NCBI GenBank assembly: GCA_016743945.1
Contig: JADGFI010000004.1
Coordinates: 186,001 to 250,000 of the forward strand
Origin: Desulfobacteraceae bacterium
GTDB lineage: Bacteria; Desulfobacterota; Desulfobacteria; Desulfobacterales; Desulfobacteraceae
Length of the DNA: 64,000 nucleotides
Direction: 5' to 3'
The notes under the pieces are model-generated. The model was not told where the DNA came from. It searched no databases and saw nothing but the letters and a program-made list of their open reading frames with translations. Of the stretch, positions 8,172 through 17,047 are shown piece after piece. How positions within the stretch are numbered: the stretch's first letter is position 1; every line of letters begins with the position of its first letter. Both the position numbers and the translations under genes were made by a program.

Positions 8172-8567
8172 ATGACAGATGTATTAGCCCTGATCGTGGC
8201 AAAATACAATTACTGGCTCTATGTGGTTTTGATGATGATCGGCCTTTATGCCATGATTGCAAAAAACAATTTGATCAAGAAACTGGTGGGCATGAACATC
8301 TTTCAAACCGCCATCATCCTATTCTATGTATCCATCGGCTATAAACGAGGCGCCACCCTGCCGATTATTGAAAATGCCCATGGCGGACACGGCACGGTCA
8401 TCCATGCCATCAATTATATTAACCCGTTGCCCCATGTTTTGATGCTGACCGCCATTGTGGTGTCCGTTGCAACCTTTGGCGTTGCCATGGCCCTTGCTGT
8501 CAGAATTTACCAGCGGTATCAAACTCTGGAAGAAGATGAACTTCGGATGCGCTTATCGGAAAAATAA
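8172..8567 (+). CDS. mnhC: Mrp/Mnh antiporter subunit C (NuoK-like)
   Basis: A 131-residue protein with three membrane helices. It has the NuoK/MnhC pattern LIKKLVGMNIFQTAIILFYV and a second conserved stretch LPHVLMLTAIVVSVATFGVAMAL. The loop between helices 2 and 3 is His- and Gly-rich (ENAHGGHGTVIHA). Usual length is about 110-120 residues, so the loop is slightly long. It sits 8 bases after mnhB and 3 bases before the first D gene. Confidence 0.9.
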   Translation: MTDVLALIVAKYNYWLYVVLMMIGLYAMIAKNNLIKKLVGMNIFQTAIILFYVSIGYKRGATLPIIENAHGGHGTVIHAINYINPLPHVLMLTAIVVSVATFGVAMALAVRIYQRYQTLEEDELRMRLSEK

Positions 8568-8570
8568 ATT

Positions 8571-10052
8571 ATGGATAATTATCCCGTACTCATTGTTGTT
8601 GTACCGCTTATTGCAGCTCTTTTAGCCGGGCTTGCCGCCTGGATCGAAGAACGATTGTCCTATCCCATTGCTCTGGTGGGTCTTGCCGTATCCAGTTTTT
8701 GTGCCGTTAAGGTGTTGATGCAGGTCATAGTCCTGGGACCCATCCAGTATAATATCGCCGGGTGGGTGCCTCCCATGGGCATTGAATACAGGATTGATCT
8801 TTTAAACGCCATGGTCCTTCTGATTGTGTCGGGGATTGCCTGTCTGAATCTTGTGGCAAGTTACAAGAGTGTCAGCCAGGAGACCCATGACAGGACCGGA
8901 TCATTTTATTCCATTTACTGCCTGTTTGTGACAGGACTTTTGGGTGTTACGGCCACGGGTGACTTGTTTAACCTCTATGTCCTCATCGAGATCACCTCCT
9001 TGAGCAGTTACGCCATGGTCGCCTTGGGAGACAAGGACAGAGGGCCCCTGGCAAGTTTGAATTATGTTTTTATCGGCGTTATCGGGGCCAGTTTTTATCT
9101 GCTGGGCGTGGGATATCTTTATATGCAGACAGGATCCCTTAACATGGCGGATGTGTCCCGTATCCTTGCCGGTCATCAAGGGTCTGCAACTGTGCTCACC
9201 GCATTTATTTTATGCATGGTAGGCCTGTGGATTAAAATGGCATTTTTCCCCCTGCATGTCTGGCTGCCCAATGCCTACGCCTATTCTCCCGTTGCTTTTT
9301 CAAGGGCAGTTGCCCCTTTAATGACAAAGGTCATGATTTATGTGATGATACGGCTGATGATTACCGTATTCGGGTATGATTATATCTTTAAAACCCTTCA
9401 TCTTTCAGATGCTGTGGTTGTTCTTGCCAGTATTGCCATTCTTTTCGGGGGGGTGATGGCACTTGCCCAGAAAAATCTGAAAAAAATGTTGGCCTATATC
9501 ATTGTCTGTGAAATCGGTTATATGGTGGGGGGCGCATGGATGGGCAATCAACTGGGCATGACCGGTGCAATTTTGCATATATTAAATGACGCATTGATGA
9601 CCTTTGCTGTTTTTCTTGCCGTTGGAAATATGGTGTATCGAATTAAGAATGTGGATCTTTCAAATCTCACAGGACTTTTTGGCAAAATGCCCTGGACAAT
9701 GGCGGGATTTGTTATTGCCGCATTCAGCATCATAGGCGTTCCACCCACCTGCGGTTTTTTCAGTAAGTGGTATCTGATCATGGGGGCATTTGAACAAGGC
9801 GCTTATCATTTTGCGGCAGCCCTTATCATTTCCAGCCTGATATGTGCTGTTTTGTTTTTCAGAGTATTTGAAATTTCTTTTTTTCCAGCTTTAGAAGGCC
9901 ATGGAGAAACGGATGCTCATTCACCAATAGAAATGGAAGAAGCGCCTGTATCCATGCTGATAGTATCCGGGCTTGTCAGTCTTTCCCTGATCGTTGTCGG
10001 GCTTTTTTCAGGAACCATTGTAAACACGGTCATTCTTCCTTTTTTAAAGTGA
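8571..10052 (+). CDS. mnhD: Mrp/Mnh antiporter subunit D (first copy)
   Basis: A 493-residue protein of the NuoL/M/N family with about 14 membrane helices. The TM5 Glu is in NLYVLIEITSLSSY. The TM7 motif LWIKMAFFPLHVWLPNAY keeps the Lys seven residues before the His, and TM8 has a Lys in PLMTKVMIY. The C-terminal half has VPPTCGFFSKWYLI. All charged residues expected for proton or sodium transfer appear present. It starts three bases after mnhC with little room for its own promoter. Confidence 0.9.
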   Translation: MDNYPVLIVVVPLIAALLAGLAAWIEERLSYPIALVGLAVSSFCAVKVLMQVIVLGPIQYNIAGWVPPMGIEYRIDLLNAMVLLIVSGIACLNLVASYKSVSQETHDRTGSFYSIYCLFVTGLLGVTATGDLFNLYVLIEITSLSSYAMVALGDKDRGPLASLNYVFIGVIGASFYLLGVGYLYMQTGSLNMADVSRILAGHQGSATVLTAFILCMVGLWIKMAFFPLHVWLPNAYAYSPVAFSRAVAPLMTKVMIYVMIRLMITVFGYDYIFKTLHLSDAVVVLASIAILFGGVMALAQKNLKKMLAYIIVCEIGYMVGGAWMGNQLGMTGAILHILNDALMTFAVFLAVGNMVYRIKNVDLSNLTGLFGKMPWTMAGFVIAAFSIIGVPPTCGFFSKWYLIMGAFEQGAYHFAAALIISSLICAVLFFRVFEISFFPALEGHGETDAHSPIEMEEAPVSMLIVSGLVSLSLIVVGLFSGTIVNTVILPFLK

Positions 10053-10093
10053 AGGTGCATCTGATTATTTTTAAAAAAAAGGCACCCCTATAA

Positions 10094-11575
10094 ATGGAAA
10101 CCATTGTCTCAATTAAACCTCTTTTGGCTGTTTTGGTCTCTTTGCTGGTTATTCCCGTATTGGTCTCTTCTTCGAAAAACCCCAATGCAAGAGAATCATG
10201 GACCTTTTTTGCCGGCACCATTAAATTTTTAATTGTCCTTTCCATGCTTCCTGTAATTTTACAAGGGAATCAAATTGTACTGACCTTGTTTAAAATTGTA
10301 CCGGGAGCGGATATCGCATTTCGGGTGGATGCCCTGGGGATGCTGTTTGCCCTTGTGGCCTCTTCTTTATATATTGTCACCGCCATGTATTCCATCGGAT
10401 ATATGAGGGGGCTCAATGAACACGGACAGACCCGGTTTGTCTGCTTTTTTGCCCTGGCAATATCTGCCACCATCGGGGCTGCTTTTTCTGCCAACCTTTT
10501 AACCTTGTATCTTTTTTATGAAGTGCTGTCCCTTGCCACCTATCCCCTGGTCGCCCATCACCAGGATGCCCGCTCAAAAACATCCGGCCGCAGGTATTTA
10601 ACCTTTATTCTGGGAACCTCCATCGGGCTTGTGCTCCCTGCCATGATTTATTGCTACCATGTGACGGGTACCCTTGAGTTTGCTGGCGGCGGTATTTTTT
10701 CAGGACAGCTGAGTAAACCAGCAGCTGCGGTCCTATTGCTAATGTTTGTTTTCGGGTTTGCCAAGTCCGGTCTTATGCCCTTTCATTCCTGGCTGCCGGC
10801 GGCCATGGTGGCCCCCACACCCGTTAGCGCGCTGTTGCATGCGGTGGCGGTTGTGAAAGTGGGTGTGTTCTCCATTACCCGGGTGGTGACGGGTATCTTT
10901 GGGGTTGATTTTTTGTTGTCCTTCAATCTGGGGGCATGGGTTGCCGGTATTGCTTCGGTGACCATTCTTGTCAGTTCCTGTATTGCACTGACCCAGGACG
11001 AACTCAAACGACGGCTGGCCTATTCAACCATTGGGCAATTGTCTTACATAATACTGGGGGTGGCACTGCTTACCCCCAAAGGTATGACCGGGGGGATGCT
11101 TCACATTGCCATGCATGCCTTTGGAAAAATAACCCTGTTTTTTTGTGCCGGTGCCATTTTTGTGGCAACCGGAAAAAAATATATCTCTCAGATGAAGGGC
11201 ATTGGTAAACGCATGCCCATAACCATGGCCGCCTTTTTCATCGGATCCTTGAGCATCATCGGACTGCCGCCCACAGGCGGGTTCATCAGTAAGTGGTATC
11301 TGGTGCTGGGAACCCTTGAGGGAGATCATCTGATTTTTTTGTTTGTTCTTCTTTCAAGCTCCCTTTTGAATGCAGCGTATTTTATGCCTGTTTTCTATAA
11401 AGCATTTTTCTGTACAAAGGAAGAATCCCTGTTTGAGGAAAAAATCGTTGAAGCGCCCATGATGTGTGTGGTTCCCCTGGTGATTACGGCAATGATCTCT
11501 CTTGTACTCTTTTTTGCACCGCAACCGTTTTTAAACCTGGCCAAACTTGCCGTGAAAGGATTTTTAGGAGGCTGA
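10094..11575 (+). CDS. mnhD: Mrp/Mnh antiporter subunit D-like (second copy)
   Basis: A 493-residue NuoM/MrpD-type channel protein, clearly paralogous to the preceding subunit but distant. TM5 Glu lies in TLYLFYEVLSLATY; the TM7 motif FAKSGLMPFHSWLPAAM has the expected Lys; TM8 Lys lies in HAVAVVKVGVF; the later loop reads GLPPTGGFISKWYLV. The gap to the previous gene is 41 bases and contains no terminator. The start ATG at 10094 lacks a strong Shine-Dalgarno sequence (CACCCCTATAA precedes it), so translation may depend on the upstream gene. Confidence 0.88.
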   Translation: METIVSIKPLLAVLVSLLVIPVLVSSSKNPNARESWTFFAGTIKFLIVLSMLPVILQGNQIVLTLFKIVPGADIAFRVDALGMLFALVASSLYIVTAMYSIGYMRGLNEHGQTRFVCFFALAISATIGAAFSANLLTLYLFYEVLSLATYPLVAHHQDARSKTSGRRYLTFILGTSIGLVLPAMIYCYHVTGTLEFAGGGIFSGQLSKPAAAVLLLMFVFGFAKSGLMPFHSWLPAAMVAPTPVSALLHAVAVVKVGVFSITRVVTGIFGVDFLLSFNLGAWVAGIASVTILVSSCIALTQDELKRRLAYSTIGQLSYIILGVALLTPKGMTGGMLHIAMHAFGKITLFFCAGAIFVATGKKYISQMKGIGKRMPITMAAFFIGSLSIIGLPPTGGFISKWYLVLGTLEGDHLIFLFVLLSSSLLNAAYFMPVFYKAFFCTKEESLFEEKIVEAPMMCVVPLVITAMISLVLFFAPQPFLNLAKLAVKGFLGG

Positions 11576-11579
11576 ATTT

Positions 11580-11741
11580 ATGAAATCCAGCATTGATAAA
11601 AGAGAAGACATAAAAGAAGACAATAAAGAACTCATGGAACTTAAACACGATGCCATACCCGGTTATACCGGTGTGTTCCTTGTTGTGTTTACCCTAAGCC
11701 TCGTATATATGGCCTATATTTTATCTCACCCTTGTTTCTAA
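11580..11741 (+). CDS. Small single-span membrane protein of the long-D module
   Basis: A 53-residue protein. About 28 charged N-terminal residues are followed by one helix (GVFLVVFTLSLVYMAYIL) and a short SHPCF end. GGAGGC lies 7 bases before the ATG. A gene of the same build (charged start, H-x-x-x-PG-(Y/F)-x-(T)-(G/A), one helix, terminal His-Pro/His-Leu) sits in the inverted module at 17048-17188. Position and conservation in both modules suggest a true small subunit of the antiporter. No named family is recognised. Confidence 0.75.
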   Translation: MKSSIDKREDIKEDNKELMELKHDAIPGYTGVFLVVFTLSLVYMAYILSHPCF

Positions 11742-11761
11742 AAGATCAGGCGACTTTACCT

Positions 11762-12058
11762 ATGGATAAAAACTTGGAAAAAAAACTGGAAAAAGAACAT
11801 ATGTTTGATAACCCCCGGAACGTGAAAAGATTGTTAACAATATTTTTTAGTTCTGTGATCATCCTTCTGATTTTAGATGTTGTTTATATTTACCTTTCCA
11901 AGGAACATGTGATTCACCGGCATGTGACCTATCGCTGGGAAGAATATTTTGGCTTTTATGCCTTTTTTGGGTTTGTCGCCTGTGTCATACTGGTCCTGGT
12001 GTCCAAATATATCTTGAGGCCCCTGGTGAAAAGGCAGGAGGATTACTATGACAAGTAA
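11762..12058 (+). CDS. Two-helix membrane protein of the long-D module
   Basis: A 98-residue protein with two membrane helices (about residues 28-48 and 70-92). It shares FxxPxNxxR near the start, FFGFYA-FGF in the second helix and the end motif R-(R/K)-x-x-EDYYD with the 81-residue protein at 16778-17023. The ATG at 11762 is the first in the frame. The last codons overlap the next gene by 11 bases. Its function is unknown, but it always stands directly before a long MrpD paralogue in this window, so it is probably an accessory or assembly subunit. Confidence 0.75.
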   Translation: MDKNLEKKLEKEHMFDNPRNVKRLLTIFFSSVIILLILDVVYIYLSKEHVIHRHVTYRWEEYFGFYAFFGFVACVILVLVSKYILRPLVKRQEDYYDK

Positions 12059-13838
12059 TATCCTTCCGGCCTTTATTTTTATGATCGGGGGTCTTATGAT
12101 TCCAGCGTTCAGGGGAAGAGCAAAATCTGTTTATATGATGGCGATTCCTGTTGCAGGCTTTATCAATCTGCTCCTTATCCCCATGGGTGACCTTGGCCTG
12201 GTAAGTTTTGGCGAGTTTAAACTGGTTTTGTTACACCTAGATAAGCTGAGCCTGTTGTTTGGTTATATTTATCACATCATTGCGCTTATCACGGTGATTT
12301 ATATATTAAATTTTAAAAATAACGTGGAATATGTGGCAGGTTTCATCTATGCAGGCGCAGCCCTTGGCGCTGTTCTAGCAGGGGATCTTTTCTCTTTCTT
12401 TGTTTTTTGGGAGATGCTCACCATAGGCTCTGTCATGCTGATCTGGGCAAGAAAAACTATATCCGCACAGGCTGCCGGCTTTAGATATCTACTGGTCCAT
12501 GCCTTTGGGGGACTTGTGCTTTTTGCAGGGCTTGTATTGCATTTTACCCAAACCGGATCCCTTGAGATGCTGACAATTTCTTTGGGTTCTGTTTCTTCCT
12601 ATCTGATTTTCTTTGGAATCGGTATCAATTGTGCCTGGCCGATTCTTCATCCCTGGCTCACGGATGCCTATCCCGAAGCCACCATCGGCGGAACTGTTTT
12701 TTTAAGTGCCTTTACAACCAAAACGGCGGTGTATGCCCTTGCAAGGCTTTTCCCCGGAACAGAAGCATTGATCTGGATAGGGGTCGGCATGGCGGCCTTT
12801 CCGATTTTCTATGCCGTGATTGAAAACGATCTACGCCGGGTGCTGGCCTACAGCCTCATCAACCAGGTTGGTTTCATGGTGGTGGGCATCGGGATCGGGA
12901 CGGAACTTGCCATCAACGGGGCCTGTGCCCATGCTTTTAATGATATTCTTTTCAAGGGACTCTTGTTTATGTCCATGGGGGCCGTGATATACAGGACTGG
13001 AAAAATTAAAGCCACCGATTTGGGAGGGCTTTACAAGAGTATGCCCTGGACCTGCCTTTTTTGCTGCGTGGGGGCGGCATCCATTTCCGCTTTCCCTCTT
13101 TTTTCCGGGTTTGTGAGTAAATCAATGGTCATGGCGGCGGCTGCAGAAGGATCACATCTTGTGGGTCAGGGCAGCTATGTGTTTGTCTGGCTCGTCCTTT
13201 TATTTGCATCTGCCGGTGTATTTCACCATGCCGGTATTAAAATTCCTTTTTTCGCATTTTTTGGTCACGATGCCGGTCACAGGGTAAAAGAAGCCCCCAT
13301 GAACATGCTCATTGCAATGGGGATTGCAGCATTCCTTTGCATCTTTATCGGTGTCTATCCCAAACCTTTGTATGATATTTTGCCATTTCCAGTGGACTAT
13401 CAACCCTATACCATTTCCCATGTCATTTCCCAGACAGAGTTGCTGTTCTTTTCAGCTCTCGCCTTTACCCTGCTGCTTTTAGCCGGCATTTATCCCGCGG
13501 AAATACGGGCGCTGAATGTGGATTCGGACTGGATTTACCGGAAATTGGGGAAAAGAGTATATACCACCTGTGACAGGATATTAAATCCATTAAATACCTG
13601 GTGCGAATCCATTGTCAAAGATATTACCACGGGTGCTGCAGGATTCTTCAGACATACTGGGGCAAATTTTGCTTTATTTGTTGCGGTGAATTTCTGGCTG
13701 ATGGCCGGGCATCGTGATAAACGACTGGAAATAAAGAAACGCAGGCTTTATGATGATATTTTTCGAGGGACGCTGCCCATTGGTATTGGTGCTGCGGTGG
13801 CCATCTCCTTTATTCTCCTGATATTTGTAATATTATAG
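12048..13838 (+). CDS. Long MrpD/NuoL-like subunit lacking the TM7 lysine (plus-strand copy)
   Basis: A 596-residue proton-conducting-transporter family protein: about 14 core helices plus a C-terminal extension (about 490-596) with a further helix pair. TM5 Glu is present (FVFWEMLTIGS) and TM8 Lys is present (AFTTKTAVYAL). At the TM7 motif it reads GINCAWPILHPWLTDAY, with Asn where the two short D subunits have Lys seven residues before the conserved His. The product is about 100 residues longer than typical MrpD and most similar in build to the protein at 15013-16788. It is the last channel gene of the Mrp operon, followed after 12 bases by a cNMP-fold gene. Confidence 0.85.
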   Translation: MTSNILPAFIFMIGGLMIPAFRGRAKSVYMMAIPVAGFINLLLIPMGDLGLVSFGEFKLVLLHLDKLSLLFGYIYHIIALITVIYILNFKNNVEYVAGFIYAGAALGAVLAGDLFSFFVFWEMLTIGSVMLIWARKTISAQAAGFRYLLVHAFGGLVLFAGLVLHFTQTGSLEMLTISLGSVSSYLIFFGIGINCAWPILHPWLTDAYPEATIGGTVFLSAFTTKTAVYALARLFPGTEALIWIGVGMAAFPIFYAVIENDLRRVLAYSLINQVGFMVVGIGIGTELAINGACAHAFNDILFKGLLFMSMGAVIYRTGKIKATDLGGLYKSMPWTCLFCCVGAASISAFPLFSGFVSKSMVMAAAAEGSHLVGQGSYVFVWLVLLFASAGVFHHAGIKIPFFAFFGHDAGHRVKEAPMNMLIAMGIAAFLCIFIGVYPKPLYDILPFPVDYQPYTISHVISQTELLFFSALAFTLLLLAGIYPAEIRALNVDSDWIYRKLGKRVYTTCDRILNPLNTWCESIVKDITTGAAGFFRHTGANFALFVAVNFWLMAGHRDKRLEIKKRRLYDDIFRGTLPIGIGAAVAISFILLIFVIL

Positions 13839-13850
13839 CGAGGGCTATCC

Positions 13851-14366
13851 ATGGTAAAAATTGAAGATTTAAAACGGATTAACCTGCTGAAAAAAATTCC
13901 CGAGCACTTACTTGGTATTATAGCAAAGGAAGCGCAATTGAGCATTTTTGGAACCGGAACCCAGCTGATAACCGTGAATGAAAAGATTGATAATTTTTGT
14001 ATGCTGGTCATGGGACAGGTGGCCATTAAACGAAATATCACCCCTGATATTGATGTGATTCTTGAATATATTCAATCGGGCAATTCCTTTGGGACCTCTG
14101 CCATGATTGAAGGCACAACGGCATTTTATTCTGCCGTTTGCCAGGAACCCTGTGAAATTATAACGGTTTCCGGCGAAAGGATGATCCAATTGTTTGAAGA
14201 GAATCATGAACTAGGGTATTATATCATGATGGATGTTTCAAAGCGGTACAAGCGATTCATGGACCACAGGGCTACGATGATTTTAAAAACCCTTTCCGAT
14301 GACCTGGATATGAAGGAAGACATCTATGAGACATGGATAATGAGTATGTCAGATAATAAGGCATAA
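13851..14366 (+). CDS. Stand-alone cyclic-nucleotide-binding-fold protein (first)
   Basis: A 171-residue protein made of one cNMP-binding beta-roll (about 15-125) and a helical tail (about 125-171), without a DNA-binding HTH. It starts 12 bases after the long MrpD gene, so it is in the antiporter operon. Typical cNMP sites read F-G-E-x-A-x-x-x-x-x-x-R-(T/S)-A. Here the cassette is SFGTSAMIEGTTAFYSAV, so both the Glu and the phosphate-binding Arg are missing. It may bind another ligand or only serve as a protein-interaction module. A regulatory subunit of the antiporter is the simplest reading, but it is inferred from position alone. Confidence 0.8.
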   Translation: MVKIEDLKRINLLKKIPEHLLGIIAKEAQLSIFGTGTQLITVNEKIDNFCMLVMGQVAIKRNITPDIDVILEYIQSGNSFGTSAMIEGTTAFYSAVCQEPCEIITVSGERMIQLFEENHELGYYIMMDVSKRYKRFMDHRATMILKTLSDDLDMKEDIYETWIMSMSDNKA

Positions 14367-14435
14367 CAGATAATCATGCATAACAGGTTCGGATGAATAT
14401 CATACGAATGAAATGGTGAATTAGGAATCATAACA

Positions 14436-14912
14436 ATGGTTGAACAAGATATCTTAAAAAAAATACTTTTCCTCAGGGACTTGCCGGACCCGTTAATTGA
14501 AAAAATAGGTGCAATCGCAACCCTTGAAACCTTTGAGAAAAATTCAGTCGTTTTTCATCAGCATCAGGATCTCACCCATTTGTATATGGTGGTTTCCGGC
14601 AAAGTGCATTTTACGATCAAGTCGGCTTCTGGCAAGGCCCTGGTCTTAGATAAAATAGATGAAGGAAGAACTTTCGGGGTGTCGGCTTTAATGGAGGAAT
14701 CATCCAGTGCCTATACTGCCATCTGTGTTGAAGACACAACGGTTGTTTCTATCCCTGGAAAAAAGATGCACCAATTATTTGTGGAGGATTTTAAGCTGGG
14801 TCACATATTAATGCTCAAAGTGGTCAGGCTTTTTAAAAAACGAATGGAAATGCATACCCGCCAGTTTCTGCTGTCCCTTTCCACCCACTCTGAAATAAAA
14901 TCCTTGCACTAG
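14436..14912 (+). CDS. Stand-alone cyclic-nucleotide-binding-fold protein (second)
   Basis: A 158-residue paralogue of the preceding gene: one cNMP fold (about 10-125) plus a helical tail, no HTH. The binding cassette reads TFGVSALMEESSSAYTAIC and again lacks the Glu and Arg that hold the cyclic phosphate. It lies 69 bases after the first copy and ends shortly before a strong terminator. The last 124 bases recur as a relic at 17987-18110. Like its neighbour it may regulate the antiporter; the ligand is unknown. Confidence 0.8.
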   Translation: MVEQDILKKILFLRDLPDPLIEKIGAIATLETFEKNSVVFHQHQDLTHLYMVVSGKVHFTIKSASGKALVLDKIDEGRTFGVSALMEESSSAYTAICVEDTTVVSIPGKKMHQLFVEDFKLGHILMLKVVRLFKKRMEMHTRQFLLSLSTHSEIKSLH

Positions 14913-14931
14913 GGGCTATTTTTTCCAAAAT

Positions 14932-14968
14932 ACAAAACGGCCTTTGACTCTGTCAAAGGCCGTTTTGT
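14932..14968. terminator. Bidirectional terminator between the two antiporter modules
   Basis: A perfect 17-bp stem (arms 14932-14948 and 14952-14968, 3-base loop) with GC-rich centre and A4/T4 edges. It lies between two convergent transcription units, so it can end both. Confidence 0.85.
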
Positions 14969-15012
14969 TATGGGGGATAATCGATGGTTGGCCTGGATAT
15001 CCGTTTTAGGGG

Positions 15013-16788
15013 TCAGGTTATCAGAAAAACAATGATTAAAAATGAGATGCCAACTGCCGCCCCGATACCAATGGGAAGGGTCCCATGGGTGATATCATTA
15101 TACAGCCGCTCTTTTTTATAGGTCAGGCGCTTGCCCCGATAGCCCAGGACAAGCCAGAGATTGACGGCGCAAAACAGGGTGATATGGATACTTGCCTGTT
15201 GGATAAAGGCGGAAAACCTGCGGACAGTCCCTAGGAGAAACCTTTCGCAGATCCGGTTTAGGGAATTTAACCCGTTGTCCAGTGCTCGATAGACAAGTTT
15301 AGCGCCTTTGCGGTAAAACCAGTCTGTATCCAGATTCCGGCTTTTTATCTCAGGTATGTAATAGCCGGACAGGATGAGCAGGGTAAAGGCAAACGCCCCG
15401 AACATTAGCAGCTGAAGCTGTCCCACTACATGGGCACCGGTATATGGCTGGTAGTTCACCGCAAAGGGCAAAAGATCGTAAAGCGGTTGGTACCAGACCC
15501 CAAGGCCCACACAAAGAAAAGCCGCAAATCCCATGGCCAGGAGCATGTTCCATGGCGGCTCCTTGGCACGAATGCCTGAGTCATGGCCGAAAAAAGTGAA
15601 AAAGGGCACCTTTATGCCGGCATGGTCCACAACCCCTGTGGAGGCAAACTGGAGCACCAGCCAGACAAGAAATATCTGTTCCTTGGCTGAGGCGGACACA
15701 ATCATGGATTTGGACACAAAACCAGAAAATAGCGGGAATGCAGATATGGACGCTGCCCCCACCAGACAGAACAGGCAGGTAAGCGGCATGGTCTTGTATA
15801 GACCTCCGATTTCAGTACATTTGATTTTACCTGTCATCTGCAGTACGGATCCTGCTGCCATAAACAAGAGTGCCTTATAGATGATATGGCAGAATGCATG
15901 GGCTACAGCGCCGTTCAGGGCCAGTTCCGTACCAATGCCGACCCCCACCAGCATGAATCCCACCTGGTTCATCAGGCTGTATGAGAGTACCCGCCGGATA
16001 TCATTTTCAAGAACAGCGTAGAAAATGGGTATGGAGACCATTAATGCCCCTATGACAATGAGCAGGTCTGTGCCGGGAAAGGTTCTGATGAGCAGATAAA
16101 CAGCCGATTTTGTAGTGAATGCACTTAAAAATACTGTGCTTGTGGGGGTACCCATGGGATAGGCATCCGGCAGCCAGGAGTGAAGGGGGATGGCTGCGGC
16201 ATTCAGGGCAATACCGATAAAGATAAACCATGAGGCCGGATCCCCAAGCCCGATATAGTCAAAGGAAGTGGTGCCGGTCCTTTGGATGTAAAAAACAATC
16301 CCGGCCAGCAAAATGAGGCCCCCTACCACATGGACCAGAAGGTACCGGAATCCGGCGTCTCTTGCAGCCTTGGTTCTTGGGGCAATGACCAGAAATGTTG
16401 AGGCAATGGCCATGATTTCCCAGAACAGGTAAAGGGAGAGCAGATCCCCTGCCATGACCACCCCTAAAGTGGATCCGGCATAAACCAGAGCGGATACCTG
16501 CTGGAGGTTGTCTTTCACCTTCAGTGCATAGAGCACCCCGATAAAGGCCATGATGGTGAATATAATTAAAAAAATCCTGGAAAGCCTATCCACCCTGCCA
16601 AGGATGAGATCAAAACCGGAAAACTCAACAATCCAGAAATTTCCCATGGGCAGGTTGATCACAATTAAAAAAGCAATACTAGGCAAAAAGAGCATGTAGC
16701 CCTGTTTTAGGTTACCGCGTAAAAATGGAATGAGTATAGCACCGATTATCAGGATAAGTGACGGTGGAGGGAGCAGATTAGTCATCAT
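15013..16788 (-). CDS. Long MrpD/NuoL-like subunit lacking the TM7 lysine (minus-strand copy)
   Basis: A 591-residue paralogue of the protein at 12048-13838, with the same core and the same C-terminal extension (YRGKRLTYKKERLYNDITHG matches YDDIFRGTLPIG-type ending of the other). TM5 Glu (SLYLFWEIMAIAS) and TM8 Lys (AFTTKSAVY) are present. TM7 reads ALNAAAIPLHSWLPDAY: Asn again replaces the Lys seven residues before His. Two adjacent ATG codons are possible starts. It overlaps the upstream 81-residue gene by 11 bases, the same overlap seen in the plus-strand module. It is last in a three-gene minus-strand operon. Confidence 0.85.
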   Translation of the reverse strand: MMTNLLPPPSLILIIGAILIPFLRGNLKQGYMLFLPSIAFLIVINLPMGNFWIVEFSGFDLILGRVDRLSRIFLIIFTIMAFIGVLYALKVKDNLQQVSALVYAGSTLGVVMAGDLLSLYLFWEIMAIASTFLVIAPRTKAARDAGFRYLLVHVVGGLILLAGIVFYIQRTGTTSFDYIGLGDPASWFIFIGIALNAAAIPLHSWLPDAYPMGTPTSTVFLSAFTTKSAVYLLIRTFPGTDLLIVIGALMVSIPIFYAVLENDIRRVLSYSLMNQVGFMLVGVGIGTELALNGAVAHAFCHIIYKALLFMAAGSVLQMTGKIKCTEIGGLYKTMPLTCLFCLVGAASISAFPLFSGFVSKSMIVSASAKEQIFLVWLVLQFASTGVVDHAGIKVPFFTFFGHDSGIRAKEPPWNMLLAMGFAAFLCVGLGVWYQPLYDLLPFAVNYQPYTGAHVVGQLQLLMFGAFAFTLLILSGYYIPEIKSRNLDTDWFYRKGAKLVYRALDNGLNSLNRICERFLLGTVRRFSAFIQQASIHITLFCAVNLWLVLGYRGKRLTYKKERLYNDITHGTLPIGIGAAVGISFLIIVFLIT

Positions 16789-17023
16789 AGTAATCCTCTT
16801 TTCGCATAAGTAGTTTTCTCAAGAGTTTGGCAACAAAGATAAGGGTGACATAGGAGATGAATCCAAAAACCGCATAAAATCCGAAAAAATGTGCCACAGA
16901 GAATTCTGCGTGCATGTCCACAAAGGCTTCGGCAATGAGAATGAGAATAAGGGCGGCAAAAAAGCCTTTTTGGAGGCGGCGTATATTTTTAGGCTTGTCA
17001 AAAATTGTTAATTCTTTTTTCAT
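16778..17023 (-). CDS. Two-helix membrane protein of the inverted long-D module
   Basis: An 81-residue protein with two membrane helices (about 20-38 and 48-70) ending in KEDYYDD. It is the counterpart of the 98-residue protein at 11762-12058: shared FDxPxN-x-RR, HFFGFYAVFGF and the EDYYD end. I place the start at the ATG at 17023 because AAAGGAC lies just upstream; a TTG at 17041 is an alternative. It overlaps the long D gene by 11 bases. Function unknown, probable antiporter accessory subunit. Confidence 0.75.
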   Translation of the reverse strand: MKKELTIFDKPKNIRRLQKGFFAALILILIAEAFVDMHAEFSVAHFFGFYAVFGFISYVTLIFVAKLLRKLLMRKEDYYDD

Positions 17024-17047
17024 TTTCAAGTCCTTTTTCAAGTTAGA

